Positions 18,090-27,309 of a stretch of DNA of 39,989 nt are shown here, one piece after another. The translations under genes were made by a program, and so were the position numbers. This DNA is from Deltaproteobacteria bacterium ADurb.Bin207. GTDB lineage: Bacteria; Myxococcota_A; Polyangia; Polyangiales; Polyangiaceae. The notes beneath the pieces were generated by a model, which searched no databases, was not told where the DNA came from, and was given only the letters and a program-made list of their open reading frames with translations. Every line of letters begins with the position of its first letter. Position 1 is the first letter of the stretch. The stretch spans positions 1 to 39,989 of the forward strand of contig MWCO01000059.1 in the NCBI GenBank assembly GCA_002070115.1, written 5' to 3'.

Positions 18090-18358
18090 GGGGATACGAG
18101 ACACGTTATTCACAGAAAATCGGCTGCGCAAGATAACGCCAACGCCCCGTTCGTGCAACACCCCGACGCCGCGAAATCGAGTCTATTGCCCACCGATCCA
18201 TCCGTCCATCGCCCGCACGGATTCGCCAGGCGGATGGAATTGTCGCTTGGACTTTCAAAATTCTCGTGATTCTCCCGGTCCGTGGCGAGCCAATCCCTCG
18301 AAAGCCGCCTCCCCAACGGCTCCAACGCGTACTCGAAAGCGTGATGGCCGAAAGGTCG

Positions 18359-19231
18359 TCAAAGGTAAGGACCAAATTCGCATCCATGCGCCAAACCGGA
18401 CAGAAAATACCGGTGCAGCGCGCGGCCCTGTTCATCGGAGGAGGCAAGATCAAAGGAGACTATCGTCTGACCATCACCGTCCCGCACGGATAATTCGATG
18501 CGTGGCGCCAGTTTGGAATCCCCCGGCGCGGCCTCTTTGCCCTGCAATGCCCGAACCCGTTGCCCCAAGGTTTGCCGCCATTGTTCAGGAATCGCCTTTG
18601 ATTCCAATATCTTAGCCTCCGACGGGGGCGTCGTATCATGAGATATTTCCACACGATGGTTCGGTAATAGCGCGTCGGATGGCATAAGCGGCGCCGGACT
18701 CAAATCCCAACCATGGGCTTCGACACGAAGCGAATCGGCGGATATGCCCTGTTGAACGAGCCAATGTTTGACGGCTTCCGCCCGCTGACGGGACAATTCC
18801 AGGGCGGCCTGCGCGCTCTGCGCTTCATCATGGTCGGCAAACCCATGCAGAACAACCGCGGGTTTGGTGCCTTGTTTGGCCCCTTTCCAAAGCGCGACGA
18901 TCCGAGTCCCTTCCGTGGAAAACGCGCTATGATCGAGTGTTGCGCTGCGGGATTCGAAAGTAATTCCACCGATTTGCCTTCGACGGGCCTGAAAGCAGCG
19001 CGAGGCGGAAGCATCCAGCAGCACTTCGTCCACGAGCCATTCGACAGGGCCTGCTTGGACCATCCGATAATGAACGGAAACAGGAACGACCTCGGGCGAA
19101 ACCGGCTTCGGCGAGGATGAGGAGCCGGCCGAAGAAGGGGCCGGTGCTATCGGCCGAGGCGGTGGCGACGAAGAACAGGCCATTGCGATGGTAGCAGCCA
19201 AAAACAGGGTCCAGCGAGCATCCACGATCAT
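18359..19231 (-). CDS. OmpA-like lipoprotein
   Basis: The 290-residue product has a lipobox ending AMAC (Cys19) followed by a Ser/Pro linker. Residues about 120-205 form an OmpA-like peptidoglycan-binding domain: VVLHGFADHDEAQ, LSRQRAEAVKHWLVQQGI, LRVEAHGWDL and LPNHRVEI, in family order. This domain normally binds the diaminopimelate of peptidoglycan, so the protein would tether the outer membrane to the wall. A C-terminal extension of about 85 residues has no recognised family. GAGG lies too near the ATG at 19231 but is seven bases before an in-frame GTG at 19225, so the real start may be that GTG. It lies between the VanY-like peptidase and the FadL-like porin genes. Confidence 0.85.
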   Translation of the reverse strand: MIVDARWTLFLAATIAMACSSSPPPRPIAPAPSSAGSSSSPKPVSPEVVPVSVHYRMVQAGPVEWLVDEVLLDASASRCFQARRRQIGGITFESRSATLDHSAFSTEGTRIVALWKGAKQGTKPAVVLHGFADHDEAQSAQAALELSRQRAEAVKHWLVQQGISADSLRVEAHGWDLSPAPLMPSDALLPNHRVEISHDTTPPSEAKILESKAIPEQWRQTLGQRVRALQGKEAAPGDSKLAPRIELSVRDGDGQTIVSFDLASSDEQGRALHRYFLSGLAHGCEFGPYL

Positions 19232-19402
19232 GCCTCGTTCAGGTGGGTTGGTTTTCCCAAGCCTGTCATTGGAACGGAAGGAAAAGCAAGTCCTATGGAC
19301 ATCGACGGGCTGCCTTGGCCTCTCGTCGTCGTGGCCGATTCACGGGGAAGTTCGACACGCCCGAGCGACATGGCGAGGAGTCAAAGGCGCGGCGACAGTC
19401 CA

Positions 19403-20959
19403 TCAGAAACCGGAGGCTCGTCTCCTACGCGCCCCGACCAGCACCGCAAATCCGAAAAGGCCAGACCATAACCAGCCAGCGCCCGGGGAACGCGTCAAGC
19501 CACAAGCACAACCCGAGCTTCCATCGTCATGGTCATACCAGTTGTTTTTCAGCGACTCCGATGGTTTGCTCCCTCCACTTCCGGCTTGCGCACTCGCGCC
19601 ACCGCTGCCCTCCGGCCCCGCATCCTTCGTTGCCCCGCTTCCCCCAGTACCGCCTGCTCCTGCCGATGACGTATCCTTGATTTCATCGTCGATCAACCAT
19701 AGCTCGCCTTCGGAATTCTCCACCACGACAGGACGGACTCTCAGACTTGGGCCATCTTGCCAGGCCGCCAACTGCACATCGGTCACGTCTTGAACCGCAG
19801 CCCATTCGAAGTGCCAGGCGAGCATCGCCCAAGGGTCTGGGATATGACGCTTCACATCGCCGTCGACGAGATACACCTTGTCTTTTTTGGGCCCCAGAAC
19901 CAACAGCGGCTCGTCGGGCAGGTTTTCGCCGCGCGGAATGGCATCGACAGCCGCGCCATCGATCGGTAAGTGGTCGTAAAAACTTGAGAATTTCCATGTC
20001 CCGTAGATGTCGGGCGTGGAGATTCGTCGAGCGATCCCGGCGGGAAGCTTTGCATCGCAGTGGAGCGTCTTGGGAGAGTTGTTCAACTGGGGATTGACTC
20101 CGGCTGGAACGTTGATTCCGTACGCGTAAACGGCATGGTCTGCGCCATCGCATAGGCTCAGGGGCGTGTGCATCCGAAAACCGTGATTGCAGGAGCCCAC
20201 CACCGAACATAAGTCATCTCTTTCGACATTGGCTAGTACCGACACCCCATGGGCTCCATCACTTCCTGCCGGCGCGTTGAAGTAGATATGCACATCGATT
20301 GCGGTTTCACCGGCATCTTCATCGAAGGCCCAGCCCGAAATCGATTGGTCGTCGGCATGGTCCAACGAGCCCCACGGAGGCTGGTTCGAGCAAAACGCCT
20401 TGGGCGAGCCACCGCCCCACCAGGTCCAATGCCAATCCTCGCCCACCGAGGCGCCTTCATCGTTATCCCAACCGAAACTCGGGGCATTGGCAAAAATCCA
20501 CGCCCCCCGTCCCCCTCCCATATCAAAGTCAATCGCATGCCCGCTTTGGTGATTGCTATATCCTGGCGGAGCGGCTGGATTACAATTGTTACAACTGCAG
20601 GTCGTATAGCAATGATAGAAATAGGCCTGTTCGTCCCAGGTTCGAAACGCATCGTTGATTTTTAGAGGAACGCCCGCGTTTTCCGCGGCCTCCATCATCG
20701 TCAACAGCGCATCCGCCGTCTTGACCTCCACGGGAAAACCTTGCACCGTGACCACTTGAATCGGAAACGACTGGCCGTTGGTATAGCCCGTCTCTTCGGT
20801 TACGGTGCAATCGTAGGATAAAGACCATGTCGACTGCGCCACGGTCTGCTCCTCCGATTCCACCCCATAAGCAGGAGAACTACACCTCGTCCCCGCCGCG
20901 GCCAAATAGATTAAGGTTACGCTCTTCCATACCTTTGCCATCGAGCAGGGAGCCTTCAT
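19403..20959 (-). CDS. Secreted VanY-like D-Ala-D-Ala carboxypeptidase (M15) with MYXO-CTERM tail
   Basis: The 518-residue protein has an N-terminal export signal, then an M15 peptidase domain (about 75-185). The zinc site is present: SNHQSGHAID (His137, Asp144) and EDWHW (Glu174, His177), which is the VanY/M15B pattern for cleaving the terminal D-Ala of peptidoglycan peptides. A second domain with SISGWAFDEDAGETAIDVHIYF follows, and a third region (about 355-430) carries VYLVDGDVKRHIPDPWAM. A Gly/Ser/Ala linker leads to GCAC (483-486), a membrane helix and RRRR, a MYXO-CTERM-like sorting signal. GAGG lies six bases before the ATG at 20959. A role in cell-wall lysis, possibly of other bacteria, is inferred from the domain set. 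Confidence 0.9.
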   Translation of the reverse strand: MKAPCSMAKVWKSVTLIYLAAAGTRCSSPAYGVESEEQTVAQSTWSLSYDCTVTEETGYTNGQSFPIQVVTVQGFPVEVKTADALLTMMEAAENAGVPLKINDAFRTWDEQAYFYHCYTTCSCNNCNPAAPPGYSNHQSGHAIDFDMGGGRGAWIFANAPSFGWDNDEGASVGEDWHWTWWGGGSPKAFCSNQPPWGSLDHADDQSISGWAFDEDAGETAIDVHIYFNAPAGSDGAHGVSVLANVERDDLCSVVGSCNHGFRMHTPLSLCDGADHAVYAYGINVPAGVNPQLNNSPKTLHCDAKLPAGIARRISTPDIYGTWKFSSFYDHLPIDGAAVDAIPRGENLPDEPLLVLGPKKDKVYLVDGDVKRHIPDPWAMLAWHFEWAAVQDVTDVQLAAWQDGPSLRVRPVVVENSEGELWLIDDEIKDTSSAGAGGTGGSGATKDAGPEGSGGASAQAGSGGSKPSESLKNNWYDHDDGSSGCACGLTRSPGAGWLWSGLFGFAVLVGARRRRASGF

Positions 20960-21845
20960 CGATAACCTCAGATTCGCCTTCTTGGGTGGGAATGGGCAAG
21001 TTCTATTACTTTGGCTTGAAAGCTGAAACCTATCAACAATCATGCCAAATACACGATATTCTACTGCATTCCTTGTTCCCTATTCGTCTGACAACGCCAT
21101 CCCCCGGCGCCTGCGGCATCTCCTGCCCCATCTCCCCATGGGTTCTTGGCCTTTCCGTGATTCTCGCCGTACGGAAAATGGGAAGATGGCCTTTTCCCCT
21201 GCTGGCCCAATCGTCCAGAATGGATAGCCTTCGACGGCTAATCCAATTTGGCTTATATTTCCTATCGCTAACACCATTTACCGCGGATTCACAGGCGAAC
21301 GAATCATGATTTCGGAATACCACGCATCGCTCGTCATGGGAAAACGCGCTGGTTTGACGCCGTCTCCGCCAAGCAAGATAAAACCACTCGGCCGATGGTT
21401 ATCGAAGCTTTCAGGTCCAGACTCAGGGGGCCGTGGCTCTCAAGATCATAGGCAACGGCAAGTGCCCGAGGGCATCCTTTTCATGCCAGAAATCGTAAGG
21501 GGATGGCTCGCGGCCCCCCATGGCAGCATGAGCCACGGCCATGATCGCCCGGATCCCAGGTGAGAGATGGGCCATCCCCATGGCGGCCACTGAAAACGCC
21601 TTACGTGGGTAACGCAGAGGAGAGTTGGTGTGAATGCCCTAGGCAACTACAGGTTACCCGACATCAAGACGCCAAACGTCTTTCGCTCGCAAAGCCATTA
21701 TCGCTTGCCCGCGCTGCCTCGACACCCTTTTGCTGCTGAGCCGTAAAGGTATTAACCGCGAATCGCCGGGGGATGCCGTTGCCGCAAATACCATAATATG
21801 TTGAATTATAAGAAGTTTTTGTAATCCCAACGCGATCGTCTTTGC
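20960..21845. other. 886-bp interval between VanY-like and SppA genes
   Basis: No gene could be supported here. Only short open frames occur, none with a recognisable domain or good ribosome site. One of 61 codons (21664-21849, minus strand) overlaps the sppA stop by four bases but reads like random sequence. A six-base stem (AAGACG/CGTCTT) at 21668-21684 is the only hairpin noticed. The stretch may contain decayed gene sequence. Confidence 0.5.
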
Positions 21846-23516
21846 TCATTCATCCACGATATGCCAGGGGCAAAAGGCCCATACTCTTTCCTGTTTCAGC
21901 GATGATAACGTAACAAGATCCCCCAGGCCTCCCATCTGCATCCCTTTTTCCCGCAGCAATCCCAGCCAGGACGGCCCCTGTTGCGGTCCCACCCAGACGG
22001 GTTCCAGACGCTCGCCTCCCGGCCCCAATCGATGCCGAACCTCCTCGAGCGCATCTTCGAAGCCGCCCAATCGGTCCACGAGTCCGTGCTGCGCGGCATC
22101 CACCCCAGACCATATACGTCCCTGGGCGAGCGCCTCGACTTTTTCGATGTCCAGGCCCCTTCCCGCTGCCACGGCTTGCACAAATTGCTCATAAACCTTT
22201 TTCATGAGCCTTTCCATGCTCGCCCGTTCCCCTTCTTCGAAACCTCGGGATACGGTCATCATATCCGCATGCGCGCCTCGTTTCACCGTTTGCATGCGAA
22301 TCCCGACCCGCTCGAGCAGTTGGTCGGCGATCACGCGGGCTGAGACCACGCCGATCGAACCGGTAATGGTCGTGGGTTCGCAAACGATGGCATGAGCACC
22401 AGCCGCAACCATATATCCACCACTGGCCGCCGTATCTCCCAAACAGGCCACGACCGGCTTTTGCTCGCCAAGCTTTCGGACTTCCCGAAAAATCCGTTCC
22501 GACGCACTGGCGCTGCCACCCCTCGAATCCACGAACAAAATCACCCCTTTCACATGAGGGTCTTGCCGAGCCATCGTCAACGCCTCGCCGATCTGCTCGT
22601 CTATGGCTACCGGCAACCAGGGGGATGGAGAATCACCGACAATCGTGCCCTGCACTTGCACTACGGCGATGAAAGGGCGCCGAAACAGCGGGCGAAATAG
22701 CGGTTTATGGTGCCGAAGGTAGCGCGCCACCGGGAGGGCCGGCGGAATATCCTCTTGCGTTCCCAGTTCGTGCAGCAGGTCTTCCATGTCCAGGGTTTCA
22801 TCGATGATCCCCAATTCCTTGGCCTCCGAAGCAAGCCAGGGCCCGTTATCGACCCATTGTTTTGCCTGCTCGGAGGTGACCGAACGACCTTCCGACAAGG
22901 TTCGGAGGAGAGATTCCCAGGTCACGTCGAGCAATCGGTTGACTTGCTCTTGTTGCGGCGCGCTCATGGTATCGTCGACCAAAAACTCTCCCGCGGTTTT
23001 ATAGCGCCCCTGGGCCATGACTTCCGCGGAAAGACCTAGGTGGGCCAGAGCGCCTTTGACATACGGCGCCTCGATGGCAAAACCCATGGGGGCGATCTCG
23101 CTGCCTGGAGAGGCAACGATGCGGTCGGCAGCCGACGCTGCCATCAAGGGCCTGGTCCCGCCTCCCTGAGGCAGATGGACCACCACGGACTTTCCCGCGG
23201 CTTTCCACGCAAAAAGCGCGTTTCGAAGGGCGAGGGCCGAAGCGCTTCCCCCTTGGAAACCGCGAAGTTCCACGAAAAGCCCCGTAATCCTTTTATCCCT
23301 GGACGCCAACGCCGCGGCACGATGCACCGCGTGCAAATCCACGGACCGGTCAGGAGCCTCCCAGAAACGCCGGGCCGGACCGATGGGACGAACGGAACCA
23401 TCGGCCACGAGCGTGACCCACATCCCCTTTGGGATGCCTCGCCAACGCTTGAAAACCAGCCAGGGAAGAATAATCAAGCGAAAAATATTGATGAGAAGCG
23501 AAAGGAGAGCATGCAT
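21846..23516 (-). CDS. sppA: Signal peptide peptidase SppA, long (two-domain) form
   Basis: The 556-residue protein starts with a membrane helix (about residues 4-22) and contains two S49 domains, as in the E. coli 67-kDa enzyme. The catalytic Lys is in GRYKTAGE (Lys173) in the first half, and the nucleophilic Ser in DTAASGGYM (Ser365) in the second half, with a spacing close to that of E. coli SppA. TGSIGVVSARV follows the Ser as usual. SppA degrades signal peptides in the cytoplasmic membrane after their release by signal peptidase. The frame is open 78 codons further upstream, but the membrane helix fixes the start near 23516. It is divergent from the following 555-residue gene. Confidence 0.93.
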   Translation of the reverse strand: MHALLSLLINIFRLIILPWLVFKRWRGIPKGMWVTLVADGSVRPIGPARRFWEAPDRSVDLHAVHRAAALASRDKRITGLFVELRGFQGGSASALALRNALFAWKAAGKSVVVHLPQGGGTRPLMAASAADRIVASPGSEIAPMGFAIEAPYVKGALAHLGLSAEVMAQGRYKTAGEFLVDDTMSAPQQEQVNRLLDVTWESLLRTLSEGRSVTSEQAKQWVDNGPWLASEAKELGIIDETLDMEDLLHELGTQEDIPPALPVARYLRHHKPLFRPLFRRPFIAVVQVQGTIVGDSPSPWLPVAIDEQIGEALTMARQDPHVKGVILFVDSRGGSASASERIFREVRKLGEQKPVVACLGDTAASGGYMVAAGAHAIVCEPTTITGSIGVVSARVIADQLLERVGIRMQTVKRGAHADMMTVSRGFEEGERASMERLMKKVYEQFVQAVAAGRGLDIEKVEALAQGRIWSGVDAAQHGLVDRLGGFEDALEEVRHRLGPGGERLEPVWVGPQQGPSWLGLLREKGMQMGGLGDLVTLSSLKQERVWAFCPWHIVDE

Positions 23517-23860
23517 GACAGAACGCGTTGTAGTACAGCCCTTCGCGCCTGTCTCCCATCCGGTGAGCGCAGCATGCTCGATGGGTTCGCCGGAGCGGCC
23601 GCCCTTGGGAGTCCGATTTCGGCGACTGAAGGTCAAACAAAGCAAATACAACGGCATTGCGCCCCCTCGAAGAGCGGAGTAGCGTTTCGATAAGTGCAAT
23701 CCACGGCTCGGTTCAGAGGTGTGAAAGAAGATGATCGAAGGCCCGTACAAGACCTATTTCGTCGCTTTCCACACCTTCGAACCTGCCCTCGAAGACAGTC
23801 GCCAGTGGCATGGCATCGTCCCATCCCAATCGCCAACGCCTATCCATCGAGGAAATAGCA
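23517..23860. other. 344-bp divergent interval sppA / DUF6930-like gene
   Basis: This interval must hold the promoters of both divergent genes. No convincing -35/-10 pair, operator or hairpin could be fixed. The sppA open frame continues through most of it on the minus strand, without a plausible start or domain. Confidence 0.4.
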
Positions 23861-25528
23861 ATGAATCCCCCCGGCCAGCGCTCTCGTGCAAAGGACTCCA
23901 AGAAAGCTCCCGAAGTCGAATGGTTCGGCGGCATCACCCTCATGCCCGATTATGTCTTCGACGCGGGCGAGTCCTTTCGACCGGAGATTTTGCTCTGGGT
24001 CAGTAACACCGGTGAGATTGTTGGCACGCTCGTAGGCAAGCCCAACGAAGTCATCGTGGGAGCGAGCGAGAGCCTACAACAGGCCATCGAAATGCCAATG
24101 TTTGGCGAGCTTCATCGCCCCACGCGGGTGCAGGTGTCATCACCGGAGCTGGCCGAGGTGCTACGCGCGGGGCATCCCGATATCGAGATAGTATGCGCGC
24201 CAACGCCCGGCCTGGACGACATGTTCCAGTTGTTATTCGAAAACATGAACAAATTCAATGATATCGAGCCTTCGTACCTGACGTCGGGTGTCACACCGCA
24301 AGCCATGGAGTCGTTATTCAAGACCGCGGCGATGCTGTACCGGGTCAAACCGTGGAAAATCGTCCCCGACGATCAAACCCTTTTCTCGGTGACCATCGAA
24401 CAGCTCGACGTGCGCGACTGGGTGTTATCCGTGATCGGACAGGCCGGCCAACACATGGGACTCGTATTGTTCTCGAGCATCGAAGACTTTGAGTCTTTCC
24501 TCGAAACGGGACAGCACGCCGAGCTGGGTCCACCCTCAAAAACAGCACCCCACATCTTTTTTGGCTATGAACGTCGCGCAAAACTCGATCCCGCGATGCA
24601 AAAAGAAATCTCCGACCACCAATGGGAAGTCGCCAGTTCACAAGCCTATCCCATGCTGGGCGCAGTCGATGAAGACTATGTTTCCCGGCCCCTCACGAGC
24701 CGGGAAGTCACCATCACCGACACCATCGCCCAAGCGCTGACCCTGATGCTGGCCGACAAAAAAACGTTGCGAAAAGCATGGAAAGATGAAGAGCCCCTCG
24801 TTCGCACGTCGACTGTCACGACCCCCGCAGGCGAGATCGAAATCACGATGAGCACTCCCATCGTGTTCGTGCCCGTGAAATTCGATTCGCCCCAGGGTAT
24901 TCTCCAAAAACTGGCATCCCTCACCGTCGTTGGTGATGAACTCGACTACGAGTCCCGTGCAGACCTCGAAGAAGAGTTGGTACGGCTTTTTGCCGATTCT
25001 CCCGAGGCGGAGCCGATCGAAGATATTTCCGCCTGCCAAATCGTCATGGATATGGCCGCCGATTACCTGGGACATACCATTGCCACGCTGCAAGCCGACG
25101 ATCTGCACACCGTGCTATTCGACATCATTCCACGCAAGTTTAGCATCGAGGCCTCGTACGCGCCGTGGCTCATCGAAGTGACCCGGGCGTTCTACGCCTT
25201 TCTGAAAAGGGAGTACGGCCTCAAACAGGCCGACGCTTGTCTGAAAGTGCTTGAAGGGGACGCCAGCGAAAGACTCGAAGCAGCCCTGTCGGACAGCAGC
25301 AACTTCGGCATCGCCAAGTCGTTCCTCATGGCAGGAGCCGAGGCCGGCTTCGACATGCAGTCCGAGGAAGGGATCAATGCCTGGTTTGCGGCCGTCCAAA
25401 ACGGAACAGCGAATTTTTCGCCCTCTGTTCCGGCTTTAGGCCGCCAGTCATCCGCTTCCAAAGCGTCAGACAAGGCAAAAAAGAACAAACGCAAGGCCAT
25501 CCGAAAAGCGCGCAGAAAGAACAGGTAG
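23861..25528 (+). CDS. Uncharacterised 555-residue protein, DUF6930/DUF7309-like
   Basis: I do not know the function. The protein is soluble with no signal peptide or membrane helix. The first third has alternating strand/helix pattern (EILLWVSNTGEIVGTLVG, then PTRVQVSSPELAEVLRAGHP) and a segment LFKTAAMLYRVKPWKIVPDDQ that resembles the paired DUF7309 and DUF6930 domains of large uncharacterised bacterial proteins; this assignment is from memory of the pattern and is uncertain. The C-terminal 150 residues are helical (WLIEVTRAFYAFLKREYGLKQADACL) and end in a strongly basic tail (KAKKNKRKAIRKARRKNR), which could bind nucleic acid, as seen in SEC-C-like or YecA-like proteins. GAGG lies eight bases before the ATG at 23861. 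It is monocistronic. Confidence 0.75.
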   Translation: MNPPGQRSRAKDSKKAPEVEWFGGITLMPDYVFDAGESFRPEILLWVSNTGEIVGTLVGKPNEVIVGASESLQQAIEMPMFGELHRPTRVQVSSPELAEVLRAGHPDIEIVCAPTPGLDDMFQLLFENMNKFNDIEPSYLTSGVTPQAMESLFKTAAMLYRVKPWKIVPDDQTLFSVTIEQLDVRDWVLSVIGQAGQHMGLVLFSSIEDFESFLETGQHAELGPPSKTAPHIFFGYERRAKLDPAMQKEISDHQWEVASSQAYPMLGAVDEDYVSRPLTSREVTITDTIAQALTLMLADKKTLRKAWKDEEPLVRTSTVTTPAGEIEITMSTPIVFVPVKFDSPQGILQKLASLTVVGDELDYESRADLEEELVRLFADSPEAEPIEDISACQIVMDMAADYLGHTIATLQADDLHTVLFDIIPRKFSIEASYAPWLIEVTRAFYAFLKREYGLKQADACLKVLEGDASERLEAALSDSSNFGIAKSFLMAGAEAGFDMQSEEGINAWFAAVQNGTANFSPSVPALGRQSSASKASDKAKKNKRKAIRKARRKNR

Positions 25529-25862
25529 CCCCCGGTTGATGAGAATCAAGCGATATTGCAAGCGTTTTTCTTGCACTCGTGGCTATTCCAGCCTTTGGCT
25601 CGACCATCGGCTTCGTTTTCTCACGGCGTGTCTTGCACAAGGATCGGTTTCGGCCCGTTGCAGAAAAAGACGAGCTACTTTGATAAGATGGACGACTTTT
25701 GGGTCTGGCAACATGGATGCACCAGGTCAGCATCAAAAAGCCGATAGCGCATCGCCTCCCACAACACATATAACCATTTGAAATTACACATTTAAATCAT
25801 TTTTTCCCGCCACAGGGGTTCGCGACTGCGGTCACGGCCCGATGCGCCTTGTCTTTTGCTCT
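25529..25862. other. 334-bp convergent interval, AT-rich to the right
   Basis: Two genes converge here. No gene is seen. The right part (about 25770-25806) is AT-rich and ends in a run of six T's on the plus strand. No stable hairpin was found beside it, so a terminator is possible but not shown. Confidence 0.4.
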
Positions 25863-26783
25863 TCAACCGGTGGGCTTCTCTATCCCCTCTGTTACCCAGC
25901 GGATCACCTCCTCCACCGAGAGCCGCGACCCGTAGTTCCAGGGCGAACCGAAAACCGTGGCCCGACCACCCCAGTTTTCCGAACCTGGCTTGGGAACCGG
26001 GGAAAGCGATGGTGCCCCGCAGGCATGCTCGGCGATCGCAAGAAGTTCGAGCGCCCGATGCAGCGACGTCGGTCGGTCCTTGCACAGCGGGTTCACGCCT
26101 ACCGTATAGCGAAGTCCCCCCTGCGGATGTTCTGATAGCAGCACGGATACGGGACAACTCACCCGTTCGTACAAGGCTTCGGGATCGACAGGCTCTCGCC
26201 CTCGCAAATCCACCAGACCGACCTTGCCCACCTGCCAGATTCGTCCCTCGGCATCGAGGGCACGAGCAAGCGCCCGCTGCGCGTCATGCCGTGTGGTGTC
26301 CGACGGCAGTTCTTTGCCTTCGAAAATCAAGGTGGCGAGCTGTCGACACACGGCTCCAAACGCATCCGGTCTCGAATGAAGACTCCATGTGATATGCGCA
26401 TGCACCCCTCGACCTCGTTCATTGACTTCCGCAGGGAGGCGCGGGTGAGGGATCAGATGGTCGCAAAAATACGAGGCGGAGGAAAGCAGGTCGAGCATCG
26501 CGACAGGCAGGTTCGCCTTACCGCCAAAAAGCACCGCTACCACGCTGGCCACGGCATCGGTATCCGCGAGCGTAGTCCCCACCCCGTCGAAACCTGTCAG
26601 ATCGAATCGGGCGGGCATGGCATCGAGGTTGATCTCCTCTCCCGTCAGATGGTGGTCCCAGGTTACGGCCGCTCCCGGAACGGATCCATCCACGCTGACG
26701 AATCGAACGCATTGGGCGGGGACGTGCTGCGCAGACGTGGCTACAAACACGGGAATTTCGAGGTTCGGGGGATTCCTATCCAT
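25863..26783 (-). CDS. Uncharacterised protein with DHH-like motif
   Basis: The 306-residue cytoplasmic-looking protein has no family I can name with certainty. Near the N-terminus it has AAVTWDHHLTGEEINLDAMP and, shortly after, DGVGTTLADTDAVASVVAVLF; the Asp-His-His followed by spaced Asp residues is reminiscent of the metal-binding part of DHH phosphoesterases, and the C-terminal ENWGGRATVFGSPWNYGSRL could correspond to the Gly-rich substrate motif of their DHHA1 domain. Other DHH motifs (the N-terminal DxD) were not found, so this could be coincidence or an inactive relative. GGAG lies eight bases before the ATG. It is followed on the left by the convergent 555-residue gene and preceded by the small DUF4258-like gene. 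Confidence 0.7.
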   Translation of the reverse strand: MDRNPPNLEIPVFVATSAQHVPAQCVRFVSVDGSVPGAAVTWDHHLTGEEINLDAMPARFDLTGFDGVGTTLADTDAVASVVAVLFGGKANLPVAMLDLLSSASYFCDHLIPHPRLPAEVNERGRGVHAHITWSLHSRPDAFGAVCRQLATLIFEGKELPSDTTRHDAQRALARALDAEGRIWQVGKVGLVDLRGREPVDPEALYERVSCPVSVLLSEHPQGGLRYTVGVNPLCKDRPTSLHRALELLAIAEHACGAPSLSPVPKPGSENWGGRATVFGSPWNYGSRLSVEEVIRWVTEGIEKPTG

Positions 26784-26956
26784 TCGGGTACTCCATCAGC
26801 CGTGGTTGCGACGTGTTTGAAAGCCCTGGTATGGTAGCATGTATGCCACGGCGGGGCTTTGGTGGGTCAGCCTCGTTCCTTGGGCGCCATCGGAACAAAG
26901 CCAGAGATGGAAAAGAGCTGCTTCGAGTTCGCGCGGCACCCGGGGATTCGTGGGGC

Positions 26957-27295
26957 TCATGAGCGTAACGCATCGGTGCGGCACGGTCGCGCCCACGAGG
27001 GAAGCTTATTTTTGCGCCGGAGAAAAGCAGACGCCCGAGGGCGATGATAGCAGGTGATCAGGGTGTTTTCGGCCATTACTACAATCCAATCTTTGGCGAG
27101 TTCGACCTCTGGCAGGTCCCGCAGGTCGTCGGGGAGATCGCGCGCACGGACGGTGAAGCTGACGGCGCCATGGGCGGGGAATTCCGTTCCATAGGAGAGA
27201 ATGAAGTGTAAAAGACGAGGCGAGAGGCCGCGTTGGGCGGCTCGGGTGGCAAAGTGGTGGGTAACGGCGACGTCAATCCTGGTATCGGCTGCCAT
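26957..27295 (-). CDS. Small DUF4258-like protein
   Basis: The 112-residue product has the pattern HHFATRAAQRGLSP, then ILSYGTEFPAHGAVSFTVR and ENTLITCYHRPRASAFLRRK. The H-x3-R-x2-QRG helix at the start, a YG turn and an aromatic strand ending in YHR resemble the DUF4258 group of small proteins, some of which are thought to be RelE/BrnT-like toxins. No antitoxin gene is obvious next to it. AAGGAGG lies seven bases before the ATG at 27295, one of the best ribosome sites in the window and the reason for preferring this start to the longer open frame from 27493. Toxin activity is inference. Confidence 0.7.
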   Translation of the reverse strand: MAADTRIDVAVTHHFATRAAQRGLSPRLLHFILSYGTEFPAHGAVSFTVRARDLPDDLRDLPEVELAKDWIVVMAENTLITCYHRPRASAFLRRKNKLPSWARPCRTDALRS

Positions 27296-27302
27296 GTTTC
27301 TA

Positions 27303-27309
27303 CCTCCTT
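27303..27309 (-). promoter_or_regulatory. Strong Shine-Dalgarno of the DUF4258-like gene
   Basis: AAGGAGG on the minus strand seven bases before the ATG at 27295. It fixes the short start and argues that this small gene is translated. Confidence 0.75.

Noticed and set aside
17586..18269. Plus-strand frame of 227 codons
   Set aside because: It is antisense to the FadL-like gene, which has a signal peptide and family signature.
20827..21309. Plus-strand frame of 160 codons
   Set aside because: It overlaps the start of the VanY-like gene on the other strand and has no domain or ribosome site.
23517..23750. N-terminal extension of SppA
   Set aside because: The membrane helix of SppA starts at the ATG at 23516; the added 78 residues look random.
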